From Candidatus Rifleibacteriota bacterium (lineage in GTDB: Bacteria > Riflebacteria > Ozemobacteria > Ozemobacterales > Ozemobacteraceae): 11,094 nucleotides of DNA. The position numbers and the translations under genes were made by a program. Below, piece after piece: positions 8,407-11,094 of the stretch (positions are counted from its first letter, which is position 1; every line of letters begins with the position of its first letter). The stretch covers positions 370 through 11,463 of the forward strand of contig JAKJFO010000130.1 in NCBI GenBank assembly GCA_022704885.1. Reading direction: 5' to 3'. The notes under the pieces were generated by a model. That model saw nothing but the letters and a program-made list of their open reading frames with translations. It ran no database searches and had not been told where the DNA came from.

Positions 8407-9218
8407 TTGCGTGAAAACAACCTCCTGCCGCGATTTACTCTGGTGAATGCTGCGGCTACCAGCTTTTGCACACGATCCATGGTCAGGCCACGGGTCAGCT
8501 TGCCGCTTTTGGCCTTCGAAATCTGGCCGGTTTCTTCGCTGACAACGAAAACCAGAGCGTCGGTCAGCTCGGTTATACCAATGGCCGCACGATGGCGCGA
8601 GCCAAGTTCTTTTGCCACTTCACTGTGGTTGCTGGTTGTCGGCAAAAAACAGCTGGCCGCGGCGATCTTCTGCCCCTGAATGATGACGGCACCGTCATGC
8701 AGGGGGGTAAAGGGCATGAACACTGTGCTGAGCAGTTCGGATGTAATGCTGCTGTTCAACTGCACCCCGTTTTCGATGAAATCTTTCAGCCCGATTTCCT
8801 GTTCGAAGACGATCAATGCACCAATGCGCTTTTTGGCACAGGCTTCGATGGTCTTGCAGACTTCTTCGGCCATTTCCGGAATCGAATCTTCGTTGACCGT
8901 CTGTTCGCTCAAAAAACGGCCTTTACCGATATCTTCGAGCGCGCGGCGCAGTTCGGGCTGAAAAATGACGACCAGCGCGAGAAAGCCTGTGGGCAGCGCG
9001 TTGGAAAGTGCCCAGCTGACGGTGTTGAAGTCGAGGTCTTTGGTGATGACCAGCAGCACCAGAATTATGCCAAGTCCTTTGAGCAGGTTGAAGGCCCGGG
9101 TGCCTTCGATGAATAGCAGAGCCCGGTAAATTCCATAGCTGACCAGAGCGATATCGAAGATATCTATGAGTGAGATATCTCTGAATATCGCCATCAGGAG
9201 GTTCAGTAGGTGCTGCAA
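8403..9218 (-). CDS. cdaA: CdaA, membrane diadenylate cyclase (c-di-AMP synthase)
   Basis: Condenses two ATP into cyclic di-AMP, a second messenger controlling potassium and osmolyte transport and cell-wall homeostasis. The 271-residue length matches the family (about 273 in B. subtilis). Three N-terminal membrane segments (about 18-38, 46-60, 66-86) precede a cytoplasmic DAC domain. Active-site motifs are intact: PLHDGAVII with Asp175-Gly176-Ala177, and GSRHRAAIGITE with Arg208-His209-Arg210. FQPELRRALEDIG (86-98) is the usual linker. I chose the TTG at 9216-9218: GGAG (9225-9228) lies 6 bases upstream, and the resulting MQHLLNLL leader resembles family members. The internal ATG at 9192-9194 (Met9) has no ribosome site. 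It starts 3 bases after the dapA stop and overlaps cdaR by 4 bases. No glmM follows cdaR here, unlike the common cdaA-cdaR-glmM order. Confidence 0.97.
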   Translation of the reverse strand: MQHLLNLLMAIFRDISLIDIFDIALVSYGIYRALLFIEGTRAFNLLKGLGIILVLLVITKDLDFNTVSWALSNALPTGFLALVVIFQPELRRALEDIGKGRFLSEQTVNEDSIPEMAEEVCKTIEACAKKRIGALIVFEQEIGLKDFIENGVQLNSSITSELLSTVFMPFTPLHDGAVIIQGQKIAAASCFLPTTSNHSEVAKELGSRHRAAIGITELTDALVFVVSEETGQISKAKSGKLTRGLTMDRVQKLVAAAFTRVNRGRRLFSRK

Positions 9219-9221
9219 TTC

Positions 9222-10097
9222 TTACTCCAGGCCGGTTGCGATTTTTTGCATGAGTTCAAGTGTCTTTGCCGAAGGCCGGCAGAGGGGAAGTCTCGCGAAA
9301 TCTTTTATCAGGCCGCGGTTTGCCAGCGCCGCCTTGGTCGGCAGCGGGTTGGTTTCGACGAACAACCCGCGATGCAGGTCGAGCAGTCTGAAATGAATGG
9401 TCCGTGCGGTTTTCCAGTCGCCGCTGAGTGCAGCATCGTTAAATTGCTTCATCAGCTTTGGCGCGACGTTGGCGGTTACCGAAATGGTGCCGACGCCTCC
9501 ACATGCCATTATCGGCAGATTGAGCGCGTCTTCGCCCGAAAGCAGAGTGAAGCCTTCCGGTGCGCGTCTGATGATTTCCATGGCCTGATCAAGATTGCCG
9601 GAAGCTTCTTTGACCGCGACGATGTTGCTGATTTCTGCGAGCTCCAGGGTCGTGTCGGCCATCATGTTACAGCCGGTTCGACCGGGTACGTTATAAAGCA
9701 CTACCGGCAGGCTGGTCGCTGCAGCTGCTGCTTTGAAGTGCTGCTTCAGGCCTTCCTGGGGCGGTTTGTTGTAGTATGGCGTGACTACCAATACGGATTC
9801 GGCGCCGAGCTCGGCTGCCTTCGCGGTAAGTTCGCAGGTGGCGCGGGTATCGTTGCTGCCGGTGCCGAGCATCAGTGCGATTTTGCCGACAACCTTGCTG
9901 GTAACTGCCTTCATCAAAGCTTTCTTTTCGTCAAAACTCAGCGTTGCCGATTCTCCGGTGGTTCCGCAGATGACCAGGCCGTCGGTGCCGGCGGCGAGGT
10001 GCAGGTCGAGCAGTCGATCGAGTGCTGCAAAGTCGATCTGGTCGTTCTGAGTGAACGGAGTGATCAGCGCAGCCCATGAGCCTTTGATCAGATTCAT
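9222..10097 (-). CDS. dapA: 4-hydroxy-tetrahydrodipicolinate synthase
   Basis: Condenses pyruvate with aspartate semialdehyde, the first committed step to diaminopimelate (peptidoglycan) and lysine. The 291-residue TIM-barrel protein is full length. It carries CGTTGESATL (44-53; Thr46 and Thr47), TPYYNKP (106-112; Tyr109), LYNVPGRTG (134-142; Tyr135, Arg140), the Schiff-base lysine in AVKEASGN (Lys163) and FVETNPLPTKAAL (246-258). These positions are offset by +2 from E. coli Thr44, Tyr133, Arg138 and Lys161. The positions equivalent to the E. coli lysine-binding residues His53, His56 and Glu84 read Phe55, Lys58 and Ala86, which suggests weak or absent lysine feedback (inference). The ATG at 10095-10097 has GGGGAAG at 10102-10108. 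It is the first gene of the minus-strand run and is followed by cdaA after 3 bases. It belongs to the DHDPS/NAL superfamily, but the motifs favour DapA over N-acetylneuraminate lyase or KDG aldolase. Confidence 0.96.
   Translation of the reverse strand: MNLIKGSWAALITPFTQNDQIDFAALDRLLDLHLAAGTDGLVICGTTGESATLSFDEKKALMKAVTSKVVGKIALMLGTGSNDTRATCELTAKAAELGAESVLVVTPYYNKPPQEGLKQHFKAAAAATSLPVVLYNVPGRTGCNMMADTTLELAEISNIVAVKEASGNLDQAMEIIRRAPEGFTLLSGEDALNLPIMACGGVGTISVTANVAPKLMKQFNDAALSGDWKTARTIHFRLLDLHRGLFVETNPLPTKAALANRGLIKDFARLPLCRPSAKTLELMQKIATGLE
9225..9228 (-). promoter_or_regulatory. Ribosome binding site deciding a TTG start for cdaA
   Basis: GGAG on the minus strand lies within the last codons of dapA, 6 bases (TAAGAA, which includes the dapA stop) before the TTG at 9216-9218. 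The next in-frame start, ATG at 9192-9194, is preceded by CCTCCTG, which is the complement of a ribosome site and not one itself. This favours the TTG start and tight coupling to dapA. Confidence 0.6.
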
Positions 10098-10136
10098 TTT
10101 TCTTCCCCGTTGGTTTATTTTCGCTACTTTTGTAGC

Positions 10137-10158
10137 ACTATACCATAGAGTCCGTCAA
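10137..10158 (-). promoter_or_regulatory. Candidate promoter for the dapA-led operon
   Basis: On the minus strand TGGTATAGT (10137-10145) is a good extended -10 element (TGnTATAAT-like), about 40 bases before the dapA ATG. A TTGACG at 10153-10158 lies only 10 bases upstream of the hexamer, too close to act as its -35, although it could pair with the weaker TACAAA further downstream (18-base spacer). An A/T tract at 10173-10192 could act as an UP-like element. The transcription start would be near 10130, giving a leader of about 33 bases with no visible attenuator. This is a sequence-only prediction. Confidence 0.4.
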
Positions 10159-10255
10159 TTGTGCTTTTCAGATTAAAAAAAAAGTAAAAAAATCTGCCGC
10201 CTCTAAATTAGAATTGCGCCAGCTGCTGCAAAATCATAACGCCGTGAAGAAGATC

Positions 10256-10345
10256 CGCAGATTACGCCGATTTCTCTGATAAAGCCAAAGACTCGCGCAA
10301 AGCCGCAAAGTCGCAAAGTCGCAAAGAACAAAAGCATTTAGACAG
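10256..10345 (+). repeat. Dispersed repeat, direct copy 1
   Basis: Begins CGCAGATTACGCCGATTTCT, continues with AAGACTCGCGCAAAGCCG and three short CGCAAAG units, then an A-rich end closing with GACAG. It aligns along its length with 10362-10445. Differences are point changes plus one extra CGCAAAG-type unit of 7 bases. Such CGCAGATTACGC / GCCGCAAAGNCGCAAAG sequences are, from memory, widespread non-coding repeats in environmental bacterial genomes. Confidence 0.7.
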
Positions 10346-10361
10346 AAAAGGCAGAGCCATA

Positions 10362-10445
10362 CGCAGATTGCGCCAATTTCTCAGATTAAGCCGAAAGACT
10401 CGCATAGAGCCGCAAAGGCGCAAAGAAAGAAAAACATGAAGGCAG
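10362..10445 (+). repeat. Dispersed repeat, direct copy 2
   Basis: Second copy in the same orientation, 16 bases after the first. It begins CGCAGATTGCGCCAATTTCT, has AAGACTCGCATAGAGCCG and two CGCAAAG units, and closes with GGCAG. It lacks one 7-base CGCAAAG unit found in copy 1. The divergence suggests an old duplication or independent insertions. Confidence 0.7.
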
Positions 10446-10515
10446 GTAAAGAGAACGGGCCGAAAATACATGGCAAACGTAAACCTGTCGTAGAATTGAA
10501 GCCTGTTTTAAACCA

Positions 10516-10600
10516 GTCATTGCGAGGAGTGTGGCGACGAAGCAATCTCACAGGCAGAGGGATTGCTTCCTGCTTCGGCTATGTCTCGCAGTACAATGAC
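10516..10600. repeat. Imperfect palindromic repeat (REP/MITE-like)
   Basis: The left arm starts GTCATTGCGAGGAG and contains GAAGCAATC. The right arm, read on the opposite strand, starts GTCATTG, continues with GCGAG and contains GAAGCAATCCC. The arms are each about 35-40 bases with mismatches and small gaps around a short centre near 10550-10560, so the RNA or single strand could fold into a long hairpin. The TCATTGCGAG...GAAGCAATC theme is, from memory, a common dispersed palindrome in many bacterial genomes. No transposase is nearby. Confidence 0.65.
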
Positions 10601-10696
10601 GGCAAACTAAACGTTCAACATTGCCAGAGGACTAGCAAGAAAAAAGCACGTAACAATCTGATGAGCTACAAAAAACACTGGCCCCAGCCAGCAAAA

Positions 10697-10726
10697 AAAT
10701 CTGCGGCAATCCGCGTAATCGGTGGA
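10697..10726 (-). repeat. Inverted partial copy of the CGCAGATTACGC repeat core
   Basis: Read on the minus strand this segment gives CCGATTACGCGGATTG followed by CCGCAGATTT, the same word set (CCGCAGATT, ATTACGC, CCGATT) that opens the two direct copies at 10256 and 10362, but rearranged and in opposite orientation. It may mark the other end of a decayed repeat cluster. Confidence 0.5.
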
Positions 10727-10865
10727 TAACTCTTCTTTTCGTCTTTTTCGTTTCTCAGTGCTTTGTAAGATAATGGATCACGCGCAGAATCAGGCTGTTT
10801 TTGACCGGGAATTGCTATGAGTCTTCATTGTTCAATTGACTTTGCCGAAAGGTGGTTGTATCGTT

Positions 10866-11094
10866 ATGACGAATATGACTATCGCACAAACTGATAAAAG
10901 GGTGGTTCTGCAGCCTCTGATTTTGTGCTGTCTGCCTGAATCAGGCCAGCAGCCGCATGAGGCGCTGGCTTCACTGCCGTCTTTGTTCGCGCGTCCGGAA
11001 GTCGCCCTGTCACATTCAGCGCAGCAGCGTGGCTGGTTGCGCAGTCTGGCCGGCGATTATCCGGTTTATTGCCAGACCGATCTCGAACGGTTGA
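10866..11094 (+). CDS. Unrecognised protein, N-terminal part, runs off the right edge
   Basis: An open frame of 76 codons that continues past the window end, transcribed away from the dapA-led run. It starts MTNMTIAQTDKRVVLQPLIL, then has a Cys-Cys pair and a segment rich in Ala, Leu, Ser and Gln. Codon choice (CTG, GCG, CAG, GGC, GCC) resembles the genes to the left, and the frame is in-frame stopped upstream at 10818-10820. AAAGGTGG lies about 10 bases before the ATG at 10866-10868, and a later in-frame ATG at codon 4 is the alternative start. I recognise no domain, signal peptide or membrane segment in this piece. The opposite strand is also open here but with poorer codons, so the plus strand is preferred. 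Confidence 0.55.
   Translation, partial: MTNMTIAQTDKRVVLQPLILCCLPESGQQPHEALASLPSLFARPEVALSHSAQQRGWLRSLAGDYPVYCQTDLERL

Larger units (their letters stand above)
10098..10865. other. Gene-poor intergenic region with repeats between divergent units
   Basis: About 770 bases with no convincing gene. From left to right it holds the dapA ribosome site and candidate promoter; an A-rich tract flanked by CAGATT (10169-10174) and AATCTG (10191-10196); two direct copies of a roughly 90-base repeat (10256-10345 and 10362-10445); an imperfect palindrome (10516-10600); an inverted partial copy of the repeat core (about 10697-10726); and the leader of the plus-strand gene. The few open frames here run through the repeats and have unlikely composition. 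GATAAT at 10769-10774 could be a -10 for the rightward gene, but I see no good -35. No tRNA, riboswitch or clear terminator hairpin was recognised. Confidence 0.7.

Noticed and set aside
8404..8430. Upstream start for cdaR nearer the strong AGGAGG
   Set aside because: No ATG, GTG or TTG lies in the cdaR frame between the AGGAGG and the ATG at 8404-8406; the ATGA overlap with cdaA and the membrane anchor directly after it support that ATG.
9210..10079. 289-codon plus-strand open frame opposite dapA
   Set aside because: It is antisense to a full-length gene with all catalytic motifs and shows no recognisable domain; high-GC codon structure produces long antisense frames.
10169..10196. Terminator formed by CAGATT / AATCTG around the A-rich tract
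   Set aside because: The arms are only 6 bases and A/T-rich around a long A tract, with no GC-rich stem and no gene ending next to it; an upstream promoter element is at least as likely.
10256..10445. CRISPR array
   Set aside because: There are only two diverged copies, with no conserved short repeat, no regular spacers and no cas genes.
10262..10471. 69-codon minus-strand open frame rich in Leu, Arg, Phe and Cys
   Set aside because: It is the translation of both repeat copies; such products are commonly mis-annotated from this repeat type. No ribosome site or family was recognised.
10436..10729. 97-codon plus-strand open frame in the intergenic region
   Set aside because: It runs straight through the end of copy 2, the palindrome and the inverted repeat copy. 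The product is Lys/Arg-rich low-quality sequence typical of translated dispersed repeats.

Overview
The window is a bacterial chromosomal segment. Nearly all of it is one tightly packed minus-strand gene run. It is followed by a gene-poor stretch of about 770 bases and then the 5' end of a plus-strand gene that runs off the right edge. In minus-strand transcription order the run is dapA (lysine and diaminopimelate synthesis), cdaA (membrane c-di-AMP synthase), cdaR (YbbR-domain partner of CdaA), a 774-residue HEAT-repeat protein, dprA (DNA uptake and recombination), an Smg/DUF494-like gene, topA (topoisomerase I), and trmFO (folate-dependent tRNA methyltransferase), which is cut by the left edge. 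Every junction is either an overlap or a gap of at most 9 bases, so these eight genes most likely form one transcription unit. A plausible extended -10 promoter lies just upstream of dapA.

Organism: the sequence does not fix a taxon. TrmFO, the CdaA-CdaR pair and the dprA-topA-trmFO order recall Firmicutes. An Smg-like gene between dprA and topA recalls Proteobacteria (smf-smg-topA). DapA lacks the residues linked to lysine feedback in E. coli. The mixture, together with dispersed repeats of a kind often seen in environmental genomes, suggests a deep-branching or uncultured lineage. This is inference.

Layout: 1-844 trmFO (partial); 825-3161 topA; 3166-3654 smg-like; 3651-4793 dprA; 4786-7110 HEAT protein; 7120-8406 cdaR; 8403-9218 cdaA; 9222-10097 dapA; about 10098-10865 intergenic, with the promoter, two direct copies of a roughly 90-base repeat, an inverted partial copy of its core, and a separate imperfect palindrome; 10866-11094 start of an unrecognised plus-strand gene.

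The most interesting element is the HEAT protein. Its roughly 30-residue repeats are not equivalent: they cycle as three types (A, B, C), giving a super-period of 91-92 residues, interrupted once by an extra repeat. It sits directly after cdaR, where many Firmicutes carry glmM. It may therefore be an unrecognised scaffold connected with c-di-AMP signalling, the envelope or DNA processing. No function can be assigned from the sequence alone.
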